A stretch of DNA of 64,000 bases from Pseudomonas fluorescens Q2-87 (lineage in GTDB: Bacteria; Pseudomonadota; Gammaproteobacteria; Pseudomonadales; Pseudomonadaceae), in contig NZ_CM001558.1 in the NCBI RefSeq assembly GCF_000281895.1, positions 1,802,556 through 1,866,555 of the forward strand, written 5' to 3'. Made by a program: the position numbers and the translations under genes. Shown here in pieces: positions 25,786-35,469 of this stretch (positions within the stretch are counted from its first letter, which is position 1; the number at the start of each line of letters is the position of its first letter). The notes beneath the pieces are model-generated. The model had not been told where the DNA came from. It saw only the letters and a list, made by a program, of their open reading frames with translations, and did no database searches.

Positions 25786-28254
25786 ATGTCGGCAATTCAT
25801 GAGTTGAAACCGCTGTTCAAGGCACTCGTCATGTCCCGCGGCCTGCGTTCGCGTCGGGTGTTGACCGGTTTGGGGTTGGTCTGCGTAATGCCACTCAGCG
25901 CCCAGGTGATGGCTGAAGATGTCAGCATCGACATTCCTGCGCAATCGCTACCGCAGGCATTGCAAGCGTTCGGCCAGCAGACCAACCAGCAAGTGATCTA
26001 CAACGCCGCCGATATGGCCGGACTGAAAAGCACCCGCGTCAGCGGCAAGATGAGCCCGCAGGCGGCCATCGCCGAATTGCTCAAGGGCACCGGCGTGCGC
26101 TACAGCCTCGAAGGCAGCACTATCATGCTGGTGCGGGGCTCCGCCACCACCGGCATGGAGTTGGGCGCGACCACCATCAACGCACAGCAATTGGACGCGA
26201 CGACCGAAGGCAGCCACTCATACACCAGTAACGCCGTGACCATCGGCAAGGGCACCCACACCCTCAAGGAAATTCCCCAGTCGATCACCGTGATGACGCG
26301 CAAGCAGATGGACGATCAGAACCTGGTCAGCCTCAAGGACGCGGTCAACCAGACCACCGGCATCGTCGGCCTGCAGGGCGTCGGCCAGGGCATGATCCTG
26401 TCTTCCCGCGGTTTCCAGATCGATGACTGGCAATACGACGGTGTGCCGATCCCGCGCAATACCTATTCGCTGGGCAACTGGGCGACCCAGGACCTGATTT
26501 TCTTCGACCGCCTGGAAGTCATGCGCGGCGCCTCCGGCCTGCTGCAAGGCACGGGCAGCCCTGGTGGCGCCGTCAACCTGGTGCGCAAGCGTGGCCAGAG
26601 CGCACCGACCGTGACCCTGACCGGCAAGGCTGGCTCGTGGGATCACTACGGCCTGCAATTGGACGCTGGCGGCCCGCTGAACGACGCCGGCAACATTCGC
26701 GGTCGTGTCGTCCTCGACGAAGACCAGAGCAATTCCTTCGTTGACCATACGTGGAACAAAACCCACTCGATGTACGGCGCGCTGGACGTCGACCTGAGCG
26801 AAGACACCACTCTGGGCTTCGCCGTCAGCCAGTCCAACGGCGAGTCGCGCGGCAACATCCGCGGCCTGCCACGCTACGCCGACGGCTCGATGCCGGACGT
26901 GTCGCGTTCGACCTACACCGGCGCGCGCTGGAACCGTTCCGATATCGACGTCACCACCCTTTATGCCGATCTGGAGCATCGCTTCAACGAGGATTGGGCC
27001 TTCAAGGTTGGCGCTGTGCATATGTCCGAAGACAACCAGGCGAAAAACCAGCGAACGCAAAATGGCAGCGTGGGCCTCAACCCGAATGGCACGGGTGTGC
27101 AATACGCCGACTTCGTGACCGATTTCCAATCCACCAAGGTTGGCCTGGACATGAACCTGTCCGGCAAATTCGAAGCCTTGTCGATGCAACAGGAAGTCAT
27201 GCTGGGCAGCAACTTCTCCCAACTGGAGACGGACGATAAATATGCCCGCACGTTCAACAACAGCAGCGACTCGATCTTCGACCTGAATAATAATCGGCCG
27301 GAGGTCAGCTACGACAGCTTGGTCAACGCCTCGAACGGGCGGGGCACCCTCAGTAAATACGACATTCGCCAGAAAGGCGTGTACGGCACCTGGCGCGTCA
27401 AACCGGTCGACGACCTGACGCTGGTGCTGGGTTCGCGCGTCAGCTGGTACGACTTCAGCTACAAATCGAAAACCCAGACGGCGAGCGGTATCACCGGCAA
27501 TGCACCGAGCACCGCCACCGAGACCGGCGTGGTTACGCCCTACGGCGGTATCATTTATGACCTGAGCCGTGAATGGGCGGTGTATGCCAGCTACACCGAC
27601 GTATTCCAGCCGCAAACCAACCTCGATACCAGCGGTTCGGTGCTCAAGCCAATCGTCGGCACCAACTACGAAGTCGGCCTCAAGGGCGAGCTGATGGACG
27701 GTCGGGTCAATACCTCCATGGCTGTCTTCCGTTACGACCAGGAGAACCGTGCCATCCCCGTCGCCAGCTGCACGGGCGTGAACTGCTCCGCTGCTTCGGG
27801 CAAAGTGCGTAGTCAGGGGATCGAGGCCGAAATCAGTGGTGAAGTGATAGATAACCTGCAGCTGTTCGCGGGCTATACCTACAACACCACCAAGTACCTG
27901 AAAGATCCGAGCAATGAAGGCAGTGTCTTCAGCACCTGGACGCCGAAACACATGCTGCGGGTGTGGGGCAACTACCAGTTCACCGGCGACTGGAACCGTG
28001 TCAGCACCGGCCTGGGCTTCACCACCCAAAGCCACACGATGGTCTACGACTATGATCGCGAGGTTCCGGGTTACACCGTTTGGAACGCTCGTGTCGGCTA
28101 TCGGATGACGTCGGAGATCGATCTGGCGGTCAACCTGAATAACCTGTTCGATAAGACCTACATTGCCCCGGGTTACAACCAGCTCAATGGCAACAACAAC
28201 TTTGGTGATCCGCGTAATGTGATGTTCAGCGTGAAGTACACCCCGCAGTTCTGA
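25786..28254 (+). CDS. fpvA: TonB-dependent ferripyoverdine receptor FpvA, with signalling domain
   Basis: 822 residues. An N-terminal signal sequence ends near AQVMAEDVS. It is followed by a secretin/TonB short N-terminal (STN) signalling domain (about residues 45-120), a plug (KEIPQSITVMTRKQ, LDRLEVMRGASGLLQGTG-like region) and a 22-strand barrel ending in aromatic Phe (FSVKYTPQF), as outer-membrane proteins do. It imports ferripyoverdine across the outer membrane using TonB energy. The STN domain implies trans-envelope signalling to an anti-sigma factor such as FpvR, and the FpvI-like sigma gene is at 47691. Direct adjacency to the pyoverdine synthetases supports FpvA over other siderophore receptors. 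The start at 25786 puts a longish n-region before the signal; an internal Met at codon 16 is possible. A strong terminator follows. Confidence 0.92.
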   Translation: MSAIHELKPLFKALVMSRGLRSRRVLTGLGLVCVMPLSAQVMAEDVSIDIPAQSLPQALQAFGQQTNQQVIYNAADMAGLKSTRVSGKMSPQAAIAELLKGTGVRYSLEGSTIMLVRGSATTGMELGATTINAQQLDATTEGSHSYTSNAVTIGKGTHTLKEIPQSITVMTRKQMDDQNLVSLKDAVNQTTGIVGLQGVGQGMILSSRGFQIDDWQYDGVPIPRNTYSLGNWATQDLIFFDRLEVMRGASGLLQGTGSPGGAVNLVRKRGQSAPTVTLTGKAGSWDHYGLQLDAGGPLNDAGNIRGRVVLDEDQSNSFVDHTWNKTHSMYGALDVDLSEDTTLGFAVSQSNGESRGNIRGLPRYADGSMPDVSRSTYTGARWNRSDIDVTTLYADLEHRFNEDWAFKVGAVHMSEDNQAKNQRTQNGSVGLNPNGTGVQYADFVTDFQSTKVGLDMNLSGKFEALSMQQEVMLGSNFSQLETDDKYARTFNNSSDSIFDLNNNRPEVSYDSLVNASNGRGTLSKYDIRQKGVYGTWRVKPVDDLTLVLGSRVSWYDFSYKSKTQTASGITGNAPSTATETGVVTPYGGIIYDLSREWAVYASYTDVFQPQTNLDTSGSVLKPIVGTNYEVGLKGELMDGRVNTSMAVFRYDQENRAIPVASCTGVNCSAASGKVRSQGIEAEISGEVIDNLQLFAGYTYNTTKYLKDPSNEGSVFSTWTPKHMLRVWGNYQFTGDWNRVSTGLGFTTQSHTMVYDYDREVPGYTVWNARVGYRMTSEIDLAVNLNNLFDKTYIAPGYNQLNGNNNFGDPRNVMFSVKYTPQF

Positions 28255-28267
28255 TTCACGTACGCAC

Positions 28268-28304
28268 AAAAAAACCGACCCGCCTTGTGCGGGTCGGTTT
28301 TTTT
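28268..28304. terminator. Bidirectional terminator between fpvA and the convergent Thr NRPS
   Basis: A 9-bp GC stem (CCGACCCGC 28275-28283 / GCGGGTCGG 28289-28297) with loop CTTGT is flanked by an A-run on one side and a T-run on the other. It can serve both convergent genes. Confidence 0.9.
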
Positions 28305-28353
28305 ATGGGATTTGCCAGGCCTTCCAGCCAGCTCCTGAGGAAACGCGAAACCT

Positions 28354-28442
28354 GTGGCGAGGGAGCTTGCTCCCGCTTGAGTGCGAAGCGCTCACAAAAA
28401 AGGGCTGCTGCGCAGCCCAGCGGGAGCAAGCTCCCTCGCCAC
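28354..28442. repeat. REPIN, family A
   Basis: GTGGCGAGGGAGCTTGCTCC at 28354 faces its complement ending at 28442. It sits between the fpvA terminator and the 3' end of the Thr NRPS gene. Confidence 0.88.
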
Positions 28443-28459
28443 AATGACCGTGCCTGACG

Positions 28460-31400
28460 CTACTTACAGCCCAGAAAGACCTCGACCAGCGAATCAAGCA
28501 ATCCATCGTCGAAGATCATGCTGCGATGACGCAACGGCGAATACACCGAGCATTGCAGCTCCCCCGTCAAACTGTGTTCTTTAATCAACCCTTCGCAAAA
28601 AGCCAACTCCTCCGGGGTCTTTTCCGCCTGTGTCCACCAGCAGCTCGGACGTACCCGTACCGGCTTGAAAGTGAACCCATCGAAGGCCTCCAACAACCGG
28701 TCATGCACCGAAAACGCCTGGGCATTCATGACCTCATCCTTGACGCTCTGCACGATCGACAGCAAGTCGCCTCGCCCCGGCTCGATCTGGCTGGCGGCCC
28801 ATTCATGGAATGCCTGGACCGTGCTGTCGGGGTGCTGTTGCCGGTAAGCCGCCGTGCGCTCGGTGAGGGTAGGAAACAGCAGGTCGAAGTATTCGATGGC
28901 TTCGATCAGGTCCTGGGACGCCGGGTCGGCTGTTTCCAGGCTTGGCAAATGCCGATGGCGCGGCAAGGTCGCCGGGTAAAGGTGTTCCGGAATCGTGCTG
29001 TCCACCAGACCGAGGAAGCTCACGGTGTGGCCCTGGCTTTCCAGCGTGGTGGCGATATCCATGGCAATGGCGCCGCCCAAGGACCAACCCATCAGGCAAT
29101 ACGGGCCTTGGGGCTGGGCCTTGACGATTTCCTGGCTGTAATCGGCGATCATCTCGCCCCAGGCTTCGGGCCCTGCATGGGGTTCGCTGAAGCCGCGATG
29201 CATGACGCCAAACGTGCGCGCACGGTGTTGGAGTTTGCGTGCCAGTGGCTGGTAGCAGAACACGATGCCCCCGCTGGGGTGCAGGCAAAATAGCTGCGGT
29301 GCGGTGGCGGGGGCGTTGTTCAATTCGACCAGGCATTGAGTCTGCTCCCGGTGCTTGTGCGAAATGAACAGCGCCAGTTCGGCGATGCTCGGGTTGGCCA
29401 GCAGTTCTTGCAGCCGCACGGTGATATTCAGGCGCGCCTTGAGGTTGGCAATCAGCTCGATGGCGAGGATCGAATGGCCGCCCAATTCAAAGAAGCTGTC
29501 ATCGATGCTCACGCGCTCAACCCTGAGCGAATGCTGCCAGAGCTGCGCCAGGGCTTCTTCCAACGGGGTGCGCGGCGCGACGTATTGGCCATGCCAAAGG
29601 CCGGCATCAGGTTCTGGCAAGGCCTTGCGGTCGAGCTTGCCATTGGTATTGAGCGGGAAGCGATCGATGAACAGCAGGTGACTGGGCACCATATAGTCCG
29701 GCAACTGGGCTTTGAGGGCGTTCAACACGCTTTCGCGTAACTCGGCCGTGGACGGTTGCGTCGCGATCACATAGGCGATCAGTTGCAGGCCGCCCGAGCC
29801 TTCATGGGTCAGTACCGCGCAATCCTGGACTGCCGGCAGCGTTTGCAGACGTGCCTGGATTTCCCCCAGTTCAATGCGGAAACCACGGATCTTGACCTGA
29901 TGATCCAGGCGCCCGACGTATTCGATGCTGCCGTCGCTGCGGTAGCGGGCAAGGTCGCCGGTGCGATACAGGCGTCCACCCGGCAGCGGGTCGAACGGAT
30001 CGGGGATGAAGCGGCTGGCGGTCAAGTCGGCGCGCTGGTGATAGCCGCGCGCCAGGCCGGCTCGACCGACATACAGCTCACCGATGCAACCCTTGGGCAC
30101 CGGGTTCAGATGAGCGTCGAGCAAGTACCAGGACAGGTCGACGATAGGCTCGCCGATAGGGCTCGCCGCCTCGCGGTGCAGGTCGTTCATCGACAGCGGC
30201 CGCCAAGTGACATGCACGGTGGTTTCGGTGATGCCATACATGTTGATCAACCGTGGCGTCTGGTCCCCGAAACGTTCAAACCAGGGACGCAGGCTTTGCA
30301 CGTCAATCGCCTCGCCGCCAAAAATCACCTGGCGCAGTCGGTGGACAAGCGGCTGCCCAGGCTCGCACGCGACTTGCAACAACGACTTGAAGGCCGAGGG
30401 CGTCTGGTTGAGCACCGTGACGTTTTCCTGGCAAAGCAGGGCATAAAAATCCTGCGGCGAACGGCTCACGGCGTAGGGCACGATGACCAGTCGACCGCCA
30501 TGCAGCAGGGCGCCGAAAATCTCCCACACGGAAAAGTCGAAGGCATAGGAATGGAACAGGCACCACACATCCCGCTGGTTGAAACTGAACCAGTGCTTCG
30601 TGGCCTGGAACAAACGGTTGACGTTGTGGTGCGCGAGCAATGTGCCCTTGGGCTTGCCGGTCGAGCCTGAGGTATAGATCACGTACGCCAGGTTATCAGT
30701 GTCCATCGGCACATCCGGATTGTGCTCGGGACAGGTGCCATCGGCATCGACCGAATCCAGCAACAGACAATCCATGCCGGCGGGCAGCGCAAGCGACTCA
30801 AGCAGATGCGCCTGGGTCAGGACCTGCGTGACGCCACTGTCCTCAATCATGTATGCCAGGCGATCGGCCGGGTAGGCCGGGTCCAGCGGCACGTAGGCGC
30901 CGCCGGCCTTGAGAATGGCCAGCAGGCCGATGATCATCTGGGGCGTGCGCTCCACCGCGATGCCGACCAACACGTCGGGCCCAACGCCTCGCTCGATCAG
31001 CCGATGGGCCAATCGGTTGGCCTGTCGGTTGAGTTCGCCGTAGCTCAGGTGCTGCCCTTCAAACGTCAGGGCAATCGCGTCGCCCGAGGCAGCGGCATGG
31101 CTTTCGATCAAGTGGTGCAGGCAGCGCTCACGGGGCAGTTGGGTCGGCTGGCGGTTCCAGTCGCTGAGGGTTTGCTGACGCTCGGTGGCACCCAGCAATG
31201 GCAGTTCACCGAGTGCGCGCTCGGGCGTCTCGATCAGGCCTCGCAGCAGGTTTTGCCAATGCTCGGCCATGCGCTCGATGGTCGTTGCCTGGTAAAGATC
31301 GCGGCTGTACTCGAACGTTGCCACGATCTGTTGCTGTGAGTAGTCGACGTCCAGCGACAGGTCGAACTTGGCTTGGCTGTCTCCGGTATCGAGAAACTCC

Positions 31401-32605
31401 AGCACCCGTTGGCCTTGGGTCGGTGCTGGCGGTTTGGGCGAGCAGGTGCGCCAGTTGAACAAGACCTGGAACAGCGGATTGGAACCCTGGGCGCCAGGAC
31501 GTTGCAGTTGATCGAGGATCAGCTCCAGCGGGTAGTCGGCATGTTCCAGCGCGGCGAGGGACTGCGCGCGCAAATCCCGAAGAAAATCCAGCCCGCTGCG
31601 GGTCGAGTCGATTCGCGCGCGATACACCTGACTGCTGACAAAAAAACCCACCAGGTCCTGGCTTTCAGGGCTGTTGCGGTTGGCGTTGGGGACGCCGACG
31701 GTGAAATCGCTCTGGTTGCTGTACCGGCCCAGCAACAATTGCCAGGCACCCAGCGCCACCACGAAAGGCGTCAACCCCTGGCGTTGGCAGAACGCGTCCA
31801 AGGCCTGGGACACTGCGGGGGCAAGCGACAGATGCACGCGGCCGGCCATAGGTTGATGACTCGCGGCTCGGGGAAAATCTTGTGGAAGCTCCAGCGCAGG
31901 CAGGTCATGTCCCAGGTAGCGACGCCAGTATTCGCCACTGCGCTGGCAGGCCGTGCTTTGCAAATACGCGCCGCGCTGGTGGGCCGCGTAGTCGGCGTAT
32001 TGCATGGACAACGGCGGCAGCGCTGACGGATCGCCACACAAGGCCTGCCCATAGGCCTGGGTCATGTCCTGCATGAGGATCGTGTTGGACCAGGCATCGG
32101 AGACGATGTGGTGCATGTTGAGCAACAGCACATGTTCGTCATCGCCCAGCCCGAGCAGCGTTGCGCGCATCAGCGGCGCCTGGGTGAGATCGAAGGGTTG
32201 CCGGGCATGGCGCTCGATGCGCGCTGACAGCGCCACGGCCCGAGCCTGCGGATCGAGTGCACCGAGGTCCTCGCGGTGCAGAATGAGCTGGGCATTGCGC
32301 TCGACCACCTGGCTCGCGGCGCCGTCGATTTCAACGAACGCAGTGCGCAGGATGTCGTGGCGGTCGATGACGCGATTCAGTGCCTGCTCCAGAGCATCGG
32401 CATCGAGCGCGCCGGTCAGGCGCAGGGCCCGGGGCAAGTTGTAGGCCGAGCGGCTCGGATCTCTCTGTTGCTCCAGCCACAAGCGTTGCTGGGCGAAGGA
32501 CAAGGGGGCGCGGTCGAGCCGGCTACGGTGGGTGCTGGCGTGCAAGTCGCCAGCAACCTCATCGAGCAGCAGCGTCAGCAGATCATCATCTAGCAATTCG
32601 TTCAT
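28460..32605 (-). CDS. Pyoverdine terminal NRPS module C-A[Thr]-T-TE
   Basis: About 1381 residues from the ATG at 32605 (MNELLDDDLL, after GAGAACACC). An in-frame ATG at 32671 lies inside pvdE and is less likely. Domains: LCL-type C (LSFAQQRLWLEQQRD, HHIVSDAWS); A (YVIYTSGSTGKPKG; code D-F-W-N-I-G-M-V-H, the classic Thr code); T (FFELGGHSILAIEL near 29480); type I thioesterase (nucleophile motif GWSLGG near 29080). It adds the last residue, Thr, and releases the peptide by hydrolysis or cyclisation. It is the only TE in the window, so it probably takes the chain from the Asp module, although it is on the opposite strand and served by a different promoter. The gene starts 37 nt after the pvdE stop, so the two are likely cotranscribed. 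PAO1 PvdD is the comparable chain-ending synthetase. Confidence 0.94.
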   Translation of the reverse strand: MNELLDDDLLTLLLDEVAGDLHASTHRSRLDRAPLSFAQQRLWLEQQRDPSRSAYNLPRALRLTGALDADALEQALNRVIDRHDILRTAFVEIDGAASQVVERNAQLILHREDLGALDPQARAVALSARIERHARQPFDLTQAPLMRATLLGLGDDEHVLLLNMHHIVSDAWSNTILMQDMTQAYGQALCGDPSALPPLSMQYADYAAHQRGAYLQSTACQRSGEYWRRYLGHDLPALELPQDFPRAASHQPMAGRVHLSLAPAVSQALDAFCQRQGLTPFVVALGAWQLLLGRYSNQSDFTVGVPNANRNSPESQDLVGFFVSSQVYRARIDSTRSGLDFLRDLRAQSLAALEHADYPLELILDQLQRPGAQGSNPLFQVLFNWRTCSPKPPAPTQGQRVLEFLDTGDSQAKFDLSLDVDYSQQQIVATFEYSRDLYQATTIERMAEHWQNLLRGLIETPERALGELPLLGATERQQTLSDWNRQPTQLPRERCLHHLIESHAAASGDAIALTFEGQHLSYGELNRQANRLAHRLIERGVGPDVLVGIAVERTPQMIIGLLAILKAGGAYVPLDPAYPADRLAYMIEDSGVTQVLTQAHLLESLALPAGMDCLLLDSVDADGTCPEHNPDVPMDTDNLAYVIYTSGSTGKPKGTLLAHHNVNRLFQATKHWFSFNQRDVWCLFHSYAFDFSVWEIFGALLHGGRLVIVPYAVSRSPQDFYALLCQENVTVLNQTPSAFKSLLQVACEPGQPLVHRLRQVIFGGEAIDVQSLRPWFERFGDQTPRLINMYGITETTVHVTWRPLSMNDLHREAASPIGEPIVDLSWYLLDAHLNPVPKGCIGELYVGRAGLARGYHQRADLTASRFIPDPFDPLPGGRLYRTGDLARYRSDGSIEYVGRLDHQVKIRGFRIELGEIQARLQTLPAVQDCAVLTHEGSGGLQLIAYVIATQPSTAELRESVLNALKAQLPDYMVPSHLLFIDRFPLNTNGKLDRKALPEPDAGLWHGQYVAPRTPLEEALAQLWQHSLRVERVSIDDSFFELGGHSILAIELIANLKARLNITVRLQELLANPSIAELALFISHKHREQTQCLVELNNAPATAPQLFCLHPSGGIVFCYQPLARKLQHRARTFGVMHRGFSEPHAGPEAWGEMIADYSQEIVKAQPQGPYCLMGWSLGGAIAMDIATTLESQGHTVSFLGLVDSTIPEHLYPATLPRHRHLPSLETADPASQDLIEAIEYFDLLFPTLTERTAAYRQQHPDSTVQAFHEWAASQIEPGRGDLLSIVQSVKDEVMNAQAFSVHDRLLEAFDGFTFKPVRVRPSCWWTQAEKTPEELAFCEGLIKEHSLTGELQCSVYSPLRHRSMIFDDGLLDSLVEVFLGCK

Positions 32606-32642
32606 GGTGTTCTCGCGGTAAACAGCATTGCATCGGGCAGGT

Positions 32643-34301
32643 TCAGGCAAAGGCTGCCGGGGCCTTTTCACTGACGACCCGACCTGCCTGCATCCGGACC
32701 AATTGGTCGGCGATGTCGAAGTAACGGTCGTCGTGGGAAATGACGATGATGGTTTTGCCCAGTGCTTTCAGTTCCGGCAGCAGTTCGGTATAGAAAACGC
32801 GGCGAAACACCGGATCCTGATCAGCGGCCCACTCATCGAAGACCAGCACCGGGCGTTCTTCGAGCCAGGCGTTGAGCAGCGCCAGGCGCTTGCGTTGGCC
32901 GGTGGACAGATCGGTGGTGCTGAACGCGCCGTCCCGAACGCTGACCTTATGGGCGATTTCCAAACGCTCCAGGTAGCGGTTGGCATCTGCCGGCACCTGT
33001 TGATTGCCCTGGACCAGCTCATCGAACAGGTAGTAGTCGGCAAAAATCGTGGTGAACAACTGGCGGTAATCGTCCCGTCGGGCGACCGATACCGGCTCGC
33101 CATCCAGCAGGATTTCGCCGCCCTGGGGCGCATAGAGACCCAACAGCAATTTGATCAACGTGGTCTTGCCGCCGCCGTTCTCGCCGACGATGAAGACGAT
33201 GTCGCCTTGGGTGATGGACAGGTTGACCGGCCCAAGGGCGAAGGGTTGGCTGCCATCGACTGCCGGGAAGGCGTAGTGCACGTCCCGCAACTCCAACTGC
33301 TGGAGCGTCGGCTTGGCCGCACGCGTGTCGTTGAGCAGCAGGTGCGGCTCCGGTGAGGAAAACTGCTCGGCCAGCTCGGCAATGCGCTTGAAGGCGATGT
33401 TGGCCCGGCTGATCACCGGCAGGGTCATCACCAGGTATTCCAGCGGGCCCTTCACGTACAGCAGCACCAGCACGAAGCCGCTGAGCACCGCTTTATCCGT
33501 GCCCAGCCACAGCGATTGCAGGGCCAGGACCAGGCCGATGACCACGAAAAACAGCATCGAACCGAAGGTCTTGGCCACCACGAACGTATTGACCGAGCGG
33601 ATATTGGTGGCGCAGATGTGGTCGGCGGTGGCTTCGATGCGCTGGCTGAACATGCGTTGGCGGCGCGGACGATGAATGCGCAGCTCCTTGGCGCCGGCGG
33701 CAATCGCGCTGTAGTGCTTTTGCAGCGCGTCCTCGGCCTCGCGAGCCGCTTCGAACCCCCGGATGCCACGGGCTCGTGCGACGTATTGCACGACGGTGCC
33801 GATGACCAGCGCCACCAGCAGCAGCAAGAACATCGGCAGGGACAGGTAGGCCAGGTATCCCAGGCAACCGAGGGTCACGGTGAAGGCGATGGCCAGCGGT
33901 GCGAAAGAAAACGCAAAGTTGCTGACGGTGTTGACGTCGTGGGTCAACACCGGGATGAGCCGATGGCTGCGATAGCGTTCGATCTGCTCGATGGGTGCCA
34001 GCAAGACTTTCTGGCCCAGGGATTTGCGCAACCCGGCAATGATGTTCTGGCCGACATGGTTGGTGCCGATGTCCGAGAGAATCGAGGTCAACAGCGCCAC
34101 CGCACAGAGCCCGGCGAACGTCGCCAGCATCCGGGGCGTGGGCGTGGTGGCGGCGTTCAGGGCGTCGTTGATGGTTGCCAGCAGGGCGGTGATGCTCAGG
34201 CCGCCCAGCATGCCCAGGACGATGGAGCCCAGGACAATCAGCCGGAAGGGTTTGAGCAGGCTGAACAGTTCATTCATCGCCCCGCGTGTTGGTTGGCTCA
34301 T
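32643..34301 (-). CDS. pvdE: PvdE, ABC exporter of the pyoverdine precursor (cyclic-peptide exporter type)
   Basis: 552 residues from the ATG at 34301 (MSQPTRGAMNEL). An upstream in-frame ATG at 34376 would add 25 low-complexity residues; the chosen length is close to the ~549 of PAO1 PvdE. It is an ABC half-transporter: roughly 300 residues of membrane helices (for example LIVLGSIVLGMLGG, AFTVTLGCLGYLAYL), then an ATPase with Walker A GENGGGKTT (near residue 370), signature LSTGQRKRLAL and Walker B VLVFDEWAADQD. As a dimer in the inner membrane it moves the acylated precursor to the periplasm, where PvdP/M/N/O act. It is transcribed with the Thr-TE synthetase, and a PvdS box lies at 34404-34427. 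Confidence 0.92.
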   Translation of the reverse strand: MSQPTRGAMNELFSLLKPFRLIVLGSIVLGMLGGLSITALLATINDALNAATTPTPRMLATFAGLCAVALLTSILSDIGTNHVGQNIIAGLRKSLGQKVLLAPIEQIERYRSHRLIPVLTHDVNTVSNFAFSFAPLAIAFTVTLGCLGYLAYLSLPMFLLLLVALVIGTVVQYVARARGIRGFEAAREAEDALQKHYSAIAAGAKELRIHRPRRQRMFSQRIEATADHICATNIRSVNTFVVAKTFGSMLFFVVIGLVLALQSLWLGTDKAVLSGFVLVLLYVKGPLEYLVMTLPVISRANIAFKRIAELAEQFSSPEPHLLLNDTRAAKPTLQQLELRDVHYAFPAVDGSQPFALGPVNLSITQGDIVFIVGENGGGKTTLIKLLLGLYAPQGGEILLDGEPVSVARRDDYRQLFTTIFADYYLFDELVQGNQQVPADANRYLERLEIAHKVSVRDGAFSTTDLSTGQRKRLALLNAWLEERPVLVFDEWAADQDPVFRRVFYTELLPELKALGKTIIVISHDDRYFDIADQLVRMQAGRVVSEKAPAAFA

Positions 34302-34403
34302 GGAGGTTTCCCTGCTTGATGAAAAGGGCGAAGCCCCTGGCGGGTGTTCACCTGAAGGCTTGGAAGGCGCGGGCATGCCGGTTGGATCGTGCCCGTTTGT
34401 AAA

Positions 34404-34427
34404 ACGATTGTCGGCGCAGGCGATTTA
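34404..34427 (-). promoter_or_regulatory. PvdS iron-starvation promoter for pvdE and the Thr NRPS
   Basis: On the minus strand TAAAT (34427-34423) is followed after exactly 16 bases by CGT (34406-34404), the known PvdS -35/-10 pattern. It lies about 100 bp upstream of the pvdE start. Confidence 0.82.
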
Positions 34428-34453
34428 ACGATTGATAGCCAGAGAAACACGTC

Positions 34454-34545
34454 GTGGCGAGGGAGCTTGCTCCCGCTGGGCTGCGCAGCGGCCCCAAGAT
34501 TTTGCGGTCGCTGCGCAACCGAGCGGGAGCAAGCTCCCTCGCCAC
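34454..34545. repeat. REPIN, family A
   Basis: Family A arms at 34454 and ending at 34545 lie between the pvdE promoter and the 3' end of pvdO. They separate the two minus-strand transcription units. Confidence 0.88.
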
Positions 34546-34574
34546 GGAGGCCTGTCTCAGCGGCATCAGCGGGG

Positions 34575-35450
34575 TCACATGTCCCGCGCCACCCGCAACC
34601 CCAGCCAATCGCCCCTGGCATCGGGGTACACCGCGTTGCGGTTGCCCGAACGGGAGAACACCGGTGCTTCGCCCCAGTCGTTGCCACGGATACGCCGCGC
34701 CTTGCAGTCGCCGCTGAGCCAGGCGCTGCCGTCGCTCGGAGCGTCGACGTAGTTTTCGTTGTAGCAATCGGCCGTCCACTCGTAGACGTTGCCATGCATG
34801 TCGTAGACGCCGAAGTCATTGGCCGCGAAGCTGCCGGCCGGTGCGGTGAAGTTGTAGCCGTCGGCCGCGCCGTAGGTGTTGGCGTGTTGGGCGATGCTGT
34901 ACGGCTTGCCTTCATCGAACGGGAAGGGGAACGGGCCGGTGCTGCCGCCACGTGCTGCGTATTCGCGCAGGGATTCGCTGACCAGCCGGTACTGTTTGCC
35001 GGTTTTTTTCGACAGCCACGCGACGTAGGCGTTGGCCTCGGCGAAATCCATGCACACCGCCGGGTGTCGGTCGGTGTATTGCTTGTGTGGGTCGCTGCCC
35101 TGGTAGTCGGGGACGCCGGCCTTGCACGCGCGACCGGGGCGCTTGTCGCCGTCGGGCATCGAGTAGCCGCTGTCGCGCAGATAGGCGAACCACTCGCCTT
35201 TCAACACCTGGAAACGACTGATCGCCAGCGGCTTGGCGAAGGTCACCGGGTGCATCGGGCCTTCGTCCGGCTCGCGGCCGACCTCATCGTCGGGGGTGCC
35301 CATCTGGAACGTGCCGGTGGGCAGCACGACCATTTCCGGGCAGTCCTTGCAGTCGCGGAACACCTGGCCCGGTTGCGAGGCCTGGGCGCCTGAGGGCAGC
35401 AGGGCGGCGAGAACCAGTGCTGGAAATAGCTTCAACGAAGAACTGTTCAT
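34575..35450 (-). CDS. pvdO: PvdO, periplasmic FGE/sulfatase-modifying-like pyoverdine chromophore oxidase
   Basis: 291 residues with a Sec signal peptide (LFPALVLAALLPSGAQA). The rest is a formylglycine-generating-enzyme-like fold: CPEMVVLPTGTFQMG near the start, NDFGVYDMHGNVYEWT in the middle and WLGLRVARDM at the end. In studied pseudomonads PvdO oxidises dihydropyoverdine (or ferribactin products) to the mature chromophore in the periplasm. GAGAGAGACGG precedes the ATG. It lies 19 nt behind pvdN, completing a pvdM-pvdN-pvdO operon. Confidence 0.93.
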   Translation of the reverse strand: MNSSSLKLFPALVLAALLPSGAQASQPGQVFRDCKDCPEMVVLPTGTFQMGTPDDEVGREPDEGPMHPVTFAKPLAISRFQVLKGEWFAYLRDSGYSMPDGDKRPGRACKAGVPDYQGSDPHKQYTDRHPAVCMDFAEANAYVAWLSKKTGKQYRLVSESLREYAARGGSTGPFPFPFDEGKPYSIAQHANTYGAADGYNFTAPAGSFAANDFGVYDMHGNVYEWTADCYNENYVDAPSDGSAWLSGDCKARRIRGNDWGEAPVFSRSGNRNAVYPDARGDWLGLRVARDM

Positions 35451-35469
35451 CCGTCTCTCTCGATAAAGG

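Noticed and set aside
28526-32593. Plus-strand open frames opposite the Thr-TE synthetase
   Set aside because: They are shadows of a clear NRPS on the other strand, with no ribosome sites and no family likeness.
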